64,000 nucleotides of DNA from Corynebacterium aquilae DSM 44791. GTDB taxonomy: Bacteria > Actinomycetota > Actinomycetes > Mycobacteriales > Mycobacteriaceae. This document shows, piece after piece, positions 47,301-55,833 of the stretch; the first letter of the stretch is position 1; every line of letters starts with the position of its first letter. The notes beneath the pieces were generated by a model. It was not told the DNA's origin. It saw nothing but the letters and a program-made list of their open reading frames with translations, and did not search any database. A program made the translations under genes and the position numbers. The DNA lies in assembly GCF_001941445.1 (NCBI RefSeq), contig NZ_CP009245.1:23992-87991 (forward strand), read 5' to 3'.

Positions 47301-49900
47301 TCGTTATTCCGCAGGTGCATGTTGAGAAATTCGCAACCAACCCTGCTCTGGCTACGGTTGAAGGAGCTACCGCAAAGCACGTTGGTGAGCCCCTGATTCT
47401 CCAGAAGGAAAACGGCGAAGGCCCCGCGAAGGGTGACCTCGTTTACTACGTCCGGGTTACCAATGACACTGAGAAGTACGTCGTCAGCTCAGGACCTGTG
47501 CGTGACTACTTCACAATGCCTGCTGGACTGAAGATTCAGGATGGCAAGCAGGTCACCGTCGATTTCTTCAACTCGGTCGATCCGAAGGGCAAAGAACTCG
47601 CACCGGAGCAGCCTGGTGGTCTGCCGACCTTCGAGCCGACTCTCGAATACTCTCCCGCAAACGCTCGTCTCATCGTTTCCGGTGAGAATGGCCCGCTGTT
47701 GCGGAAGATTGACATCAGTGAATTCGCATACGTTGACTCTGAGAAGCCCGAGGTCAAGGGCGCTCTGCTTGCCGATAACGTGGTGAATTTGGGATCCGCC
47801 AAGAAGCCGACTGCTGCTGATAAGTGGGTTCCCAACGAGACGAGTCGCTATGCCTACTTCCGAGTCACTGTGCCTGTCCAAGAGGTCGAGGGCGGCAAGG
47901 ATGACGTCGACAGCTTTGCGCACAACAGCTCTTCGCTGGGCCAATGTGAGTCGACGGCTGACGGAAGTGTCCCCGGTGTCCAGGACGGTGTCCAGCCGAA
48001 GGGTGCGGTGAACTCCGCCAGCCTGACGGATGGCGAGTCTGATTACACCCCCGGTTCCGGGACTAAGGAAACCGACAACAATGCGTGTATCCCCGTGGTG
48101 AAGCCTGCCTTCCACATTGAGAAGCTCGCAGCCAACCCGACGAAGAACCCGCACATTGGTATGCCGGTCAACCTTGATGCCAAGGAAGCCGATCAGCGTG
48201 TCCTTAAGTACAAGGTCGTTGTCACCAACGACACCGCTGTCGGTGAGAACTCTGACCAGAAGTTCGAAACTGGTCAGGTGACTGACACGTTCAAACTGCC
48301 TGCTGGCCTCAAGATGCAGGATGATCAGAACATCAAGGTCGAATTCGAGGCTGCCAGTGGCATCGAGGCTGTCGGAATGAAGAATTCCTACACCGAAGCT
48401 GAATTCAGCAGCGGTGCGGTTCTGGCCACCAAGATCACCGGTCTTGCTGGAGCCGGTAAGGAAGGCTCCACTGCTACCTTCGTCATCACGATTCCGGTCG
48501 ATGCTGATGAGTCTGAAGGAGACGCTGAGCCTTACTTCTCCAACCGTGAAAACCTTGGGCAATGTGAATCTGAATCTGCAGGAGAAGGCTTTATCGTCAA
48601 GCCCGGCTCTGAGAAGGGCGCGATCAACAAGGTAACTCTGGTTGAAGAAAACCCGAACTACACCGACGTTCCTGGCCTGGTAGAAAACGACAACGTCGCT
48701 TGTATCCCGGTTGAAAAGAAGATTCCCGCGAAGTGGGAGGTCAATAAGACCTCGGCCACGAACGCTGAAGGTACTGAATTCACCAAGCCTGGTGATAACC
48801 CCGGTGCCGCGGTGAAGATGGTCGAGCAAGATGGCAAGCTGGTTGCAACTGCTACCTACAAGGTCACCTTGACCAACACGGGTAAGGCGGAGCAGGAACT
48901 GACCTCGGTTACGGATACTCCGACCCTCCCCGATGGCTTCAAGATCGATGAAATCACCTATCAGAAGCTGTCCGATGGCGAAGTTGTTTCCGTCCCGAAC
49001 CCGGCCAACAAGCAGGAATTCACCATCCCCGGTGATCGCGAGGTGAAGGTTCCTTCTCAAGGAACTGTTGAGTACAAGATTGTCGTCAAGGGTTCTATCT
49101 CGACTGAAGATGCTGCAAAGCTCCAGTGGAGCGCGTCCGTTGGTGACACCCTCAACGAGAAGACCAAGGGCGTTGACGAGTGTGAATTGACTGGTAACGG
49201 CACTCCGGGCACCGGTTTCTTCAACCTCGTCTCTATCGAAGGCGATAGTGACAAGACTGAAGATAACGACGCCTGTGTCCCGCTGATTCCTCCGGCAACC
49301 AACATCGTCATCGAAAAGACCGACGACTCTGGCAGCACCCGTTTGACTGGCGCTCAGTTCAAGATCGTCAAGGCAACCGGTGAGCCTAACGCTTACAAGC
49401 CCGGCACGGAAGAAGTTTCCCTGGAGGCATTGACCGCAGAGAACAAGAGCCGTGTGCCTGGCGCTGACCTCACCATCAACGATGGCCAGGAAGAGGGCTT
49501 CGGACGCTTGGTTTCCGGCAACCTTGAGGTTGGCAAGCTGTACTACATCCAGGAAACGGTCTCCCCGGGCCAGGACAAGAAGGGCGCAAAGTACTCCCTG
49601 CTTCCCGAGCCGGTTCTGTTTAAGGTTGTTTCCGCAGGCACCGTTGTTCCGGTCAATGAACTTGGCGAGCCCCTCGAGGCTTGTGGAGACGGCGACCCGA
49701 AGTGCCCGAAGGGCAGCTACGAGGTAGGAAAGTCCTTCTACTTCACCGCCGGCAAGATCACCGTCCACGACCCCCGCGTTGGTGAACTGCCGAAGGCTGG
49801 TGGCATGGGCCACTGGACCCTGGCAGGTGGCGCAATGCTGCTGATCATGCTCAGCCTGTTCGCGATGTACCGCACTCCCGGTACTCGCCGCAAGGCATAA
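44399..49900 (+). CDS. Giant LPKAG-anchored surface protein 2 (paralogue of protein 1)
   Basis: The 1833-residue product has the same layout as protein 1: signal peptide ending RANA-YIP, Cys-containing N-domain, propeller-like segment, DUF11-like modules, a terminal Cna-B-like domain and LPKAG at 1797-1801. It contains two modules of the VHVEKFATNP/FHIEKLAANP type where protein 1 has one, explaining its greater length. Codons are visibly richer in T- and A-ending choices than in genes 1 and 3. The last part of the gene, over the sorting signal, is nevertheless nearly identical in DNA to gene 1. The GTG at 44399 has AAGGAG ten bases upstream. Wall anchoring is inferred from the sorting signal; the ligand is unknown. 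Confidence 0.85.
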   Translation: MAHTPINGRHGDERTPGASAFGVARSTIYAAFALAAVLILAVAVLAIPRANAYIPVQLDEAAVGDQPALTASMTYSPNDPTPGAGKPVTFTGTYTATAPAAGNPASILKISVTQSPYAPFNSAPTTSNLKVNKGSVESVEKVGDNTWVYTVKANDVSGFEATFTGEAKVKEDAPGGSVISADTSFTFEPGTNKVGMTEITKQVVPTNGDVCTGYAKYTSKIPADSLGSWLADLKFAYNPAVATLDELPDNLSDLFAAASDPNARNSIKVTFPPAVANSPEGASWLESLKSGGVIDKNDTTKPLYGVDPKLDIPGMVFKDSINWKYDPKVWTGVDSWLGTGVTVEVHRGYNYANCKNNIATDGDVSRLNAFGVQYDMGRAQLKERVNASGAFILPGGDSQQGPWCTDIGYVYKANNKYGLFNTEKKASTDLVTPSPAPTWGTTLGMSSKFENRMYYLYGAMPGAPKLAYLDTKTLKVTELDWDASAFPTSKTLIGMTIDENGIAWMQRQADYSLYRADLNQAKPVVEKIGTIPSGLQTSFGTSVAQVSLLDISSLGGDKLLYSFKSSGKPSVVVSYEVSVAGNTMGAFNRVSEASIPNTVKIYSLNGLAFAKDGYAYVADQGQPQLKRFQLIKDGKYVAKSTLEDYVQKSAMVDLGSCYYPDVPPVEGGLKVQKSAVDPVTGELLAPGAAAVNKVKVAADGKAEVQYAIRVVNTGTKEAEVPEIQDTFTAPEGFVIKEMTARSESGVPVEGFTKETPVLNPGTLGAGTLKTYFVTVKLTAPSLEAIASAKGECDEMGQGASAGGFFNKVDMEGDKDGSKNNEACIPFEKPKTAKITLIKKIVDQNGAEITGSEPGLPEGFNLEAELAKFNLVATGFSDAGAPLSAVSGAAQANGVAVDNETVAAGNYSLAESMTAPNDGPGNGYYQAGAWDCGDKKLTLVADPGGDNVQRPRLVLPAGGSATCTIKNTFVIPQVHVEKFATNPALATVEGATAKHVGEPLILQKENGEGPAKGDLVYYVRVTNDTEKYVVSSGPVRDYFTMPAGLKIQDGKQVTVDFFNSVDPKGKELAPEQPGGLPTFEPTLEYSPANARLIVSGENGPLLRKIDISEFAYVDSEKPEVKGALLADNVVNLGSAKKPTAADKWVPNETSRYAYFRVTVPVQEVEGGKDDVDSFAHNSSSLGQCESTADGSVPGVQDGVQPKGAVNSASLTDGESDYTPGSGTKETDNNACIPVVKPAFHIEKLAANPTKNPHIGMPVNLDAKEADQRVLKYKVVVTNDTAVGENSDQKFETGQVTDTFKLPAGLKMQDDQNIKVEFEAASGIEAVGMKNSYTEAEFSSGAVLATKITGLAGAGKEGSTATFVITIPVDADESEGDAEPYFSNRENLGQCESESAGEGFIVKPGSEKGAINKVTLVEENPNYTDVPGLVENDNVACIPVEKKIPAKWEVNKTSATNAEGTEFTKPGDNPGAAVKMVEQDGKLVATATYKVTLTNTGKAEQELTSVTDTPTLPDGFKIDEITYQKLSDGEVVSVPNPANKQEFTIPGDREVKVPSQGTVEYKIVVKGSISTEDAAKLQWSASVGDTLNEKTKGVDECELTGNGTPGTGFFNLVSIEGDSDKTEDNDACVPLIPPATNIVIEKTDDSGSTRLTGAQFKIVKATGEPNAYKPGTEEVSLEALTAENKSRVPGADLTINDGQEEGFGRLVSGNLEVGKLYYIQETVSPGQDKKGAKYSLLPEPVLFKVVSAGTVVPVNELGEPLEACGDGDPKCPKGSYEVGKSFYFTAGKITVHDPRVGELPKAGGMGHWTLAGGAMLLIMLSLFAMYRTPGTRRKA
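49790..49874 (+). repeat. 85-bp segment identical to 43648-43732 (sorting-signal coding region)
   Basis: The DNA from the Pro codon of LPKAG through the membrane helix is identical base for base in genes 1 and 2, although flanking sequence differs at many synonymous positions. Gene 3 encodes a related but much altered segment. Confidence 0.9.
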
Positions 49901-50365
49901 CTAGTCAGTAGCTAGTTCCTAAAGCGCCCGCCCCGAGACACCTCGGCGGCGGGCGCTTTGGTGCGTAAGCAGCGAAATATATGCAAAATATGTAACTCAC
50001 AAATGGGGGGAGTGCGACATCTGACGTCGCCCGTGCGGGTGGGATGATGCGGGGAAGGTGGTCAATGTCATTGTGGGCAGGCGGAGGGGGATAGGGCGGG
50101 ACTTCCGGATTGGGGCGCAGCGTAAGTGTCAGGGTTGCTGGCGGAAAAGACACTGAAAAGCGCAGCTAAGAGGCGTTTTTTCTGCGGGAGATACTCGGCG
50201 GTAGACCCGCCCAGCCAGGGGAGGGGACTAGTCGAATAGGGGCTTAAGACTCCTTGCCTTAAAAATGCTTTACTTCTCCCTAATGAACACCTATCCCGAC
50301 AGGTGGTTTTTCAATTAGTTTTTTCCTAGATGGGTCGATGACCTGAACAAAAGGAGCTGATTGAC
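49901..50365. other. Intergenic region between surface-protein genes 2 and 3
   Basis: It contains the gene 2 terminator and, closer to gene 3, a small stem (cacct at 50288 with aggtg at 50301) followed by gttttt about 60 bases before the start codon. No gene is seen. Confidence 0.5.
49921..49959 (+). terminator. Terminator of surface-protein gene 2
   Basis: A perfect 12-bp stem, aaagcgcccgcc with ggcgggcgcttt, lies 20 bases after the stop codon and ends in ttt. Confidence 0.75.
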
Positions 50366-53300
50366 ATGGCAACCACGCCCACACGAGACGTTATTGGGGT
50401 CACCACCCGCGGGGTGGAACGTGTCAAACGCCAACCCAACAGCACGCTTCGCGCACTACTGGCATGGCTGGCTGTCATCATCCTCAGCATCGCGACAGCT
50501 GCCATCCCCCAGGCGCACGCCTACATCGCCGATGAAAGCATCACCCAACCCGCCGTCGATGGGCAACCACAGCTGCACGCTGAAATGACGCATTCGAAAG
50601 TCGACGGCCACGAGCCCCGACAGGGCGAGGAATTCACCTACACGGCCACCTTCACCGTGGACAACGCCTACCCGGCGGGGATCGGCACCGAACTATCCAT
50701 CACCGTTGCCCAAGACCCCAACGCGCCCTTTAGCAGCCCGCCGGAAGCCGGCGACCTCAGCGCGCCCGGCGGCACCATTACCGGCATTACCGCCAACCCG
50801 GGCGGCTCCTGGACATACACAGTCACCGTGAAAACCCCCGGAAGCTTTAGCGCCACCTTCACCAAACAGGCACAAGTCAAATCATCCGCGCCCGCCGGCA
50901 CCGCCATCATCGGCTCCGCTTCCATCGCCGCGAAACCCGCCGGGGTGGTTGACGTTGCCATCGTGCAAGACGACCCCCACATCGACTTCGACGAAGGGCG
51001 CTGCGCCGGTGTGGCAGAATTCTCCGCCACCGTCCCCGCCGACCACCTCGGATCCTGGCTGGCCGACATCAAATTCGCCCTCAACCCCGCCAAAGCCCGC
51101 TTCGCGCCCCTGCCCAGCAAAGACGACTACTTCGCCGGCACCGACCCCAACAACAGCATCACCTTCACCGGGCTGAGCAGCCAACAACTCCAAACCATCA
51201 AAGACGCCGCCGTCATCAACCGCAGTGACACCACCCCGCCGCTCTACGGCACGGACCCCAAACTGCAAAAACCCGGCGTCGGCTTCGTTGACTCCATCAA
51301 CTGGCCCTACAACCCAGCCATTTTCACCGGCACCGCCTGGATCCCCACCAACGTCCACGTCGTCATCAAACGCCCCTTCAGCTACCTCGACTGCATCCCC
51401 GTCCAAACCACCCTCGGGCCCAACCCCGACCGGCTGAACTCCATGGGTGTGCAATTCAGCAACGGGCGCGCCTTCGTCGACGACCGCACCGCCACCACCG
51501 ACGCCTTCGTACTGCCCGGCGGCACCACCCCCACCCCCAGCTCCTGGTGCCAAGACATCTACTACACCCAACTACCCAGCAATAACGGTGGCACCGCCCT
51601 GACCGGACCCATCAACAAATTCCACGTCACCCAAAGCACCGACCCCGACAACCCCAACCCCAACGCCACCGCACCCCAAACCGTGGTGTCCTCCCTCACC
51701 GAGGACTACGGCGGACTCGCCCTGAGCCCCTACCTGCCCGACAAAATCTTCTTCTTCTCCAACGGCAACCTCCAATACATCGACAACGGCTCCATCACCA
51801 CCATCGGGCCCGCACCCCAATACACCCTGTCCTCCATCGCCTTCGACCCCTCCGGCACGCTCTGGCACGTCAGCGCCTACGGGCAAGTCTGGCACTGGAA
51901 ACAAGACCCCACCACCCACCTGCCCACCGGGCCCGCCATCAAAGGCCCCCAACTGCCCCTCAACGGTAACAGCTACGTCCAAGACATCGCCTTCCTCGAC
52001 GACGGATCCCTGGTCTACGGCATGAACTACGGCAACACCTTCTCCGTGTACACCGTGCCCGCCAAAGAACTCACCGGCACCAAAGCCCCCCAAACGCAAC
52101 TCTGGGGCACCTACCCCTTCAACGGGCCCGCCTGGGGCTTCGCCTTCGGCCCCGACAAGCGCCTCTACGTCGCGCCCGGCGTCAACGCCAACAACCCACC
52201 AACCACCGTGTGGGAAATCCCCAAAGACGGCCAAGCCATACGAGTGAACTTCGGCTTCAACCTGCCCGGCTTCATCGGCGGACTATCCTCCTGCGACTTC
52301 GGCGCACCCCTCAAACCACAGGGCGCCTTCACCGTCGCTAAAAGCGCCGTCGACCCCGTCACCGGCACCGTCGCACCCGCCGGCACCACCGCCCCCAACA
52401 CCGTCACCTTCGACAGCGCCCACCGCGCCACCGTCTCCTACATCATCACCGTCACCAACAGCACCGACCAACCCGTCGACGCCGGCACCATCACCGACAC
52501 CATGACCGTGCCCCAAGGATTCACCATCCTGAGCAAAAAAGCCGAAGAAATCGGCGGCAGCCCCATCGACAACTTCCCCGAAAACGGCACTCTCAACCCC
52601 GGCACCATGCCGCCCAACAGCATCAAGCAATACCGCATCACCCTCGAGGTCCAAGCCACCGTCGACGCACTCGCCGCCAAAAACAACCTCGAATGCGAAA
52701 CCAGCGGTGCCGGCACCCCCGGCACCGGACTGTTCAACCTGGTCACCTCACCCGAAGACAAAGACGGCGCCGACAACAACGACGCCTGCATCCCCATCAC
52801 CCCCGTCGACAAAGCGCACCTAACGCTCATCAAGAAAATCGTCGACCAATCCGGCACGCCCCTGCCCGACCAAAGTGACGCCCAAAACTTCCAACTCGTA
52901 GGCTCCCTCCAATCGCCCACCCTCAACACCGGCGTGGCGGGCACAGCCAACCCCGACACCGGAATCGCCGTCGACGAAGACGTCATTGCCGGCACCTACA
53001 CCCTGGCGGAACAAGGACCCACCGTCGACGGCGACGCCCCCTACTACTACCAAGCCGCCACCTGGACCTGCAGCCCCGGCACCTTCGACCCCGCCACCAG
53101 CAGCGTCACCGTGCCCACAGGTGCGACCGCCACCTGCACCGTCACCAACACCAAAGTGCCCAAATTCCACGTCGAAAAACTCGCCACCCACCCAGCGGCC
53201 ACCGACGAAGGCACCCCACCCAACCCCCACATCGGCGCCCCCGTCATCCTCAACGACGGGCGCGGCACCATCGAATACACCATCGTCGTCAGCAACGACG

Positions 53301-55588
53301 CCACCTTCGCCGGAAACTCCGGACCCATCACCGACCGCTTCGGCGTGCCCGCAGGCCTCGTGTGGGACAGCACCCGCCAAGCCACCGTCACCTTCAACGG
53401 TGAACACGGCTCCACCGCCACCGACCTGCTCACCCACCCCACCGAACAACAACTCGCCAGCGGCGCCACCATCGCCAGCTCCGTGCGCAACATCCCCGGC
53501 CTAAGCCCAGGCGCCACCAGCGGCGCAGCCAACAGCGCCAGCTTCACCATCGCCATTCCCATCGCCGCAGACGGCACCAAAAATGCCGGCGGCACCACCG
53601 CCTTTGAACAAGCGGAAAAAACCCTCGGGGAATGCACCTCCACCACCGTCGAAAACACCCCCGTCGCCGACGGCACCACCAACAACGGCGTCCTCAACCA
53701 CGTCTACCTCCCCAACGAATACACCAACGACACTAAAACCCTGTGGAACAAAGACAACGTGGCCTGCGTACCCGTGCGCGAAAACAACATCCACGTCGTC
53801 AAGCAAGCCACCCACCACGACGGCACCTCCGGAGTACACGAAGGTGAAATGGTGTCCCTGAAAGCCCCCGCCCCCGGGCAAGATCCCGCCGGCGTGCTCG
53901 ACTACACCATCATCGTCAGCAACGACGCCCCCTTCACCGCCACCACCGGGCCCCTCAGCGACACGTTCACCATGCCCCCGGGGCTGACCAGCAACGGGGA
54001 CGCCACCATCACCCTCGAAGCCCCCACCGGGGTAACCGTCACCGGAGCCCCCACCACCGTCCCCATCAACCCCACCGGCGAAACCACAGTCAACCTCGCG
54101 GAAGCCATCAGCGGGCTTGCGGCGCGCGACGAAGACGGCCACCAAGTCACCTTCACCATCAGCATCCCGGTGAAAGCCACCGCTGATTTCTCCCGCCACG
54201 CCGACGACCTCAACTCCTGCGTGATGCGCAAACTCACCAGCGCCGACGGAAAAGAATCCCTCAACATCGTCAGCCCCGACTCCACCGACGGCGCCATCAA
54301 CGCCACCACCCTCACCGGGGAAACCGGCGCCTACACCACCATCCCCGACGCGGTGGAAGGCGACAACAAAGCCTGCATCCCGGTCGAACTCCTCCTACCC
54401 AAATGGAATCTCAAAAAATACGCCGACAACAGCGGCGAGGCGAACAACGACGGCACCGAATTCACCGCCAACCCCGGCGTGAAAGGTGAAGAAAAAACCC
54501 TCACCTTCAACCCCAACACCGGCCGTTACGAAACACTCGTCTGGTTCAAAGTGACCCAAAGCAACGACGGCGATGGGGCAGGACCCGCCCCCGCCGTCAC
54601 CGACACCATCACCCTGCCCGAAGGGATGCGCATCGACGCCGTCACCGCCGGCGAGAAGGTCCAAACCCTCACCCCACAGCCCCTCGCAGCGGACACCACC
54701 AACACCTTCACCTTCACCATCCCCGCCGGTGACACCCCAATCGACCCCGGACAAACCCGCACCTACCTCGTGCGCGTGGCAGCCTCCGTCGACGTCGCCA
54801 CCGCCAACAGCATGAACTGGGGTAACGCCCTGGGAGAAACCTCCCGCAGCGCCGACGCCACCCTCGGGGCAGGCGAATGCCAAAACGAAGGCGCCGGCAC
54901 CCCCGGCACCGGCATCTTCAACCAGGTCAGCGCCGACGGCGACGATGGCAGCGACGGCGATAACGACGCTTGCGTGCCCGTGCGGCCCAGCGCGAAAAGG
55001 ATCCTCGTCGAAAAGACCGACGACACCGGCAAGACGCGCCTGACAGGCGCCCAATTCGCCCTCTACAAAGCCACCTTCGCCGATGGCGGCTGGGTGCCGG
55101 AAACCACCCCGCTGCTCGAAGCGCTGCCGGCACTCGATAGCCAGACCGCCCCCAGCGTGCTGCCCGGCTTCAACCCGGACACCGCCACCGAGGAAGACTT
55201 TAACGGCCGCTTCATTACCCCGCAGCTCGCAGTCGGGCAGGTCTACCTGCTCAAAGAAACCAAATCCCCGGCGATGGACGGCAAAACCTACTCCCTTTTG
55301 CCGGAACCAGTGATGTTCAAAGTGGAAAGCGACGGCAGCATCATCCCCGTCAACTCCCTCGGTGATGAATCCACCGACGGCGTCGAGAAACAAGACGGCA
55401 CCTACGTGGTGGGCAACTCCTTCTACCTGGCCGCGGGCACCATCACCGTGCACGATCCGCGGGTAGGGGAGCTGCCGAAAGCCGGCGGTGTGGGCCACTG
55501 GACGCTGGCTGCGGGCGCCTGGCTGCTCATCGCGGCAAGCCTAGTCTCGCTCTACCGGGCCGGAAGTACCCGCCGACGCGCCCTCTAG
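50366..55588 (+). CDS. Giant LPKAG-anchored surface protein 3 (paralogue of proteins 1 and 2)
   Basis: The 1740-residue product starts MATTPTRD, as protein 1 starts MATTPTRS. It has a signal helix ending QAHA-YIA, the Cys-containing N-domain, a propeller-like region (SIAFDPSGTLWHVSAYGQVW), and DUF11-like modules including FHVEKLATHP and IHVVKQATHH. The terminal Cna-B-like domain (ILVEKTDDTGKTRLTGAQF, LLKETKSP) and LPKAG at 1703-1707 end it. Its codons end almost always in C, unlike gene 2. Its LPKAG-to-end helix differs (TLAAGAWLLIAASLVSLY). The ATG at 50366 has AAAGGAG upstream. Wall anchoring follows from the signal; function is unknown. Confidence 0.85.
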   Translation: MATTPTRDVIGVTTRGVERVKRQPNSTLRALLAWLAVIILSIATAAIPQAHAYIADESITQPAVDGQPQLHAEMTHSKVDGHEPRQGEEFTYTATFTVDNAYPAGIGTELSITVAQDPNAPFSSPPEAGDLSAPGGTITGITANPGGSWTYTVTVKTPGSFSATFTKQAQVKSSAPAGTAIIGSASIAAKPAGVVDVAIVQDDPHIDFDEGRCAGVAEFSATVPADHLGSWLADIKFALNPAKARFAPLPSKDDYFAGTDPNNSITFTGLSSQQLQTIKDAAVINRSDTTPPLYGTDPKLQKPGVGFVDSINWPYNPAIFTGTAWIPTNVHVVIKRPFSYLDCIPVQTTLGPNPDRLNSMGVQFSNGRAFVDDRTATTDAFVLPGGTTPTPSSWCQDIYYTQLPSNNGGTALTGPINKFHVTQSTDPDNPNPNATAPQTVVSSLTEDYGGLALSPYLPDKIFFFSNGNLQYIDNGSITTIGPAPQYTLSSIAFDPSGTLWHVSAYGQVWHWKQDPTTHLPTGPAIKGPQLPLNGNSYVQDIAFLDDGSLVYGMNYGNTFSVYTVPAKELTGTKAPQTQLWGTYPFNGPAWGFAFGPDKRLYVAPGVNANNPPTTVWEIPKDGQAIRVNFGFNLPGFIGGLSSCDFGAPLKPQGAFTVAKSAVDPVTGTVAPAGTTAPNTVTFDSAHRATVSYIITVTNSTDQPVDAGTITDTMTVPQGFTILSKKAEEIGGSPIDNFPENGTLNPGTMPPNSIKQYRITLEVQATVDALAAKNNLECETSGAGTPGTGLFNLVTSPEDKDGADNNDACIPITPVDKAHLTLIKKIVDQSGTPLPDQSDAQNFQLVGSLQSPTLNTGVAGTANPDTGIAVDEDVIAGTYTLAEQGPTVDGDAPYYYQAATWTCSPGTFDPATSSVTVPTGATATCTVTNTKVPKFHVEKLATHPAATDEGTPPNPHIGAPVILNDGRGTIEYTIVVSNDATFAGNSGPITDRFGVPAGLVWDSTRQATVTFNGEHGSTATDLLTHPTEQQLASGATIASSVRNIPGLSPGATSGAANSASFTIAIPIAADGTKNAGGTTAFEQAEKTLGECTSTTVENTPVADGTTNNGVLNHVYLPNEYTNDTKTLWNKDNVACVPVRENNIHVVKQATHHDGTSGVHEGEMVSLKAPAPGQDPAGVLDYTIIVSNDAPFTATTGPLSDTFTMPPGLTSNGDATITLEAPTGVTVTGAPTTVPINPTGETTVNLAEAISGLAARDEDGHQVTFTISIPVKATADFSRHADDLNSCVMRKLTSADGKESLNIVSPDSTDGAINATTLTGETGAYTTIPDAVEGDNKACIPVELLLPKWNLKKYADNSGEANNDGTEFTANPGVKGEEKTLTFNPNTGRYETLVWFKVTQSNDGDGAGPAPAVTDTITLPEGMRIDAVTAGEKVQTLTPQPLAADTTNTFTFTIPAGDTPIDPGQTRTYLVRVAASVDVATANSMNWGNALGETSRSADATLGAGECQNEGAGTPGTGIFNQVSADGDDGSDGDNDACVPVRPSAKRILVEKTDDTGKTRLTGAQFALYKATFADGGWVPETTPLLEALPALDSQTAPSVLPGFNPDTATEEDFNGRFITPQLAVGQVYLLKETKSPAMDGKTYSLLPEPVMFKVESDGSIIPVNSLGDESTDGVEKQDGTYVVGNSFYLAAGTITVHDPRVGELPKAGGVGHWTLAAGAWLLIAASLVSLYRAGSTRRRAL

Positions 55589-55624
55589 CCACCAACCCAA
55601 AGGGCATTTGGGCAGCTCATAGGG

Positions 55625-55659
55625 CCTTAAACTCTCCTATCAAGAGGCGGAGTTTAAGG
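55625..55659 (+). terminator. Hairpin after surface-protein gene 3
   Basis: ccttaaactc and gagtttaagg pair perfectly with a 15-base loop. There is no U tract. It may be a terminator or an operator of the following protease gene. Confidence 0.4.
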
Positions 55660-55795
55660 ACCTTGGTGGGTCGGGTGGCAGCTGGGCTGTGTAGTTGCTG
55701 CGCAGATAGATAGCCCCCCTTGGGGTAGCGCAGGGGGTATTGGGGATGGATTTCACCCCCACACCACCAACTTATAATAAAAACATTTGTGACAG

Positions 55796-55825
55796 TTGCG
55801 ATTGATAGGCTCTAAGCCCTATTGT
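55796..55825 (+). promoter_or_regulatory. Promoter of the secreted protease gene
   Basis: TTGCGA at 55796-55801 and TATTGT at 55820-55825, with 18 bp between, end eight bases before the ATG at 55834. Transcription would begin at or very near the start codon. Confidence 0.5.
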
Positions 55826-55833
55826 TTGTCCTC

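Noticed and set aside
39058-55588. Classical sortase-assembled pilus operon
   Set aside because: No sortase gene and no YPKN-type pilin motif is present in or beside the three genes.
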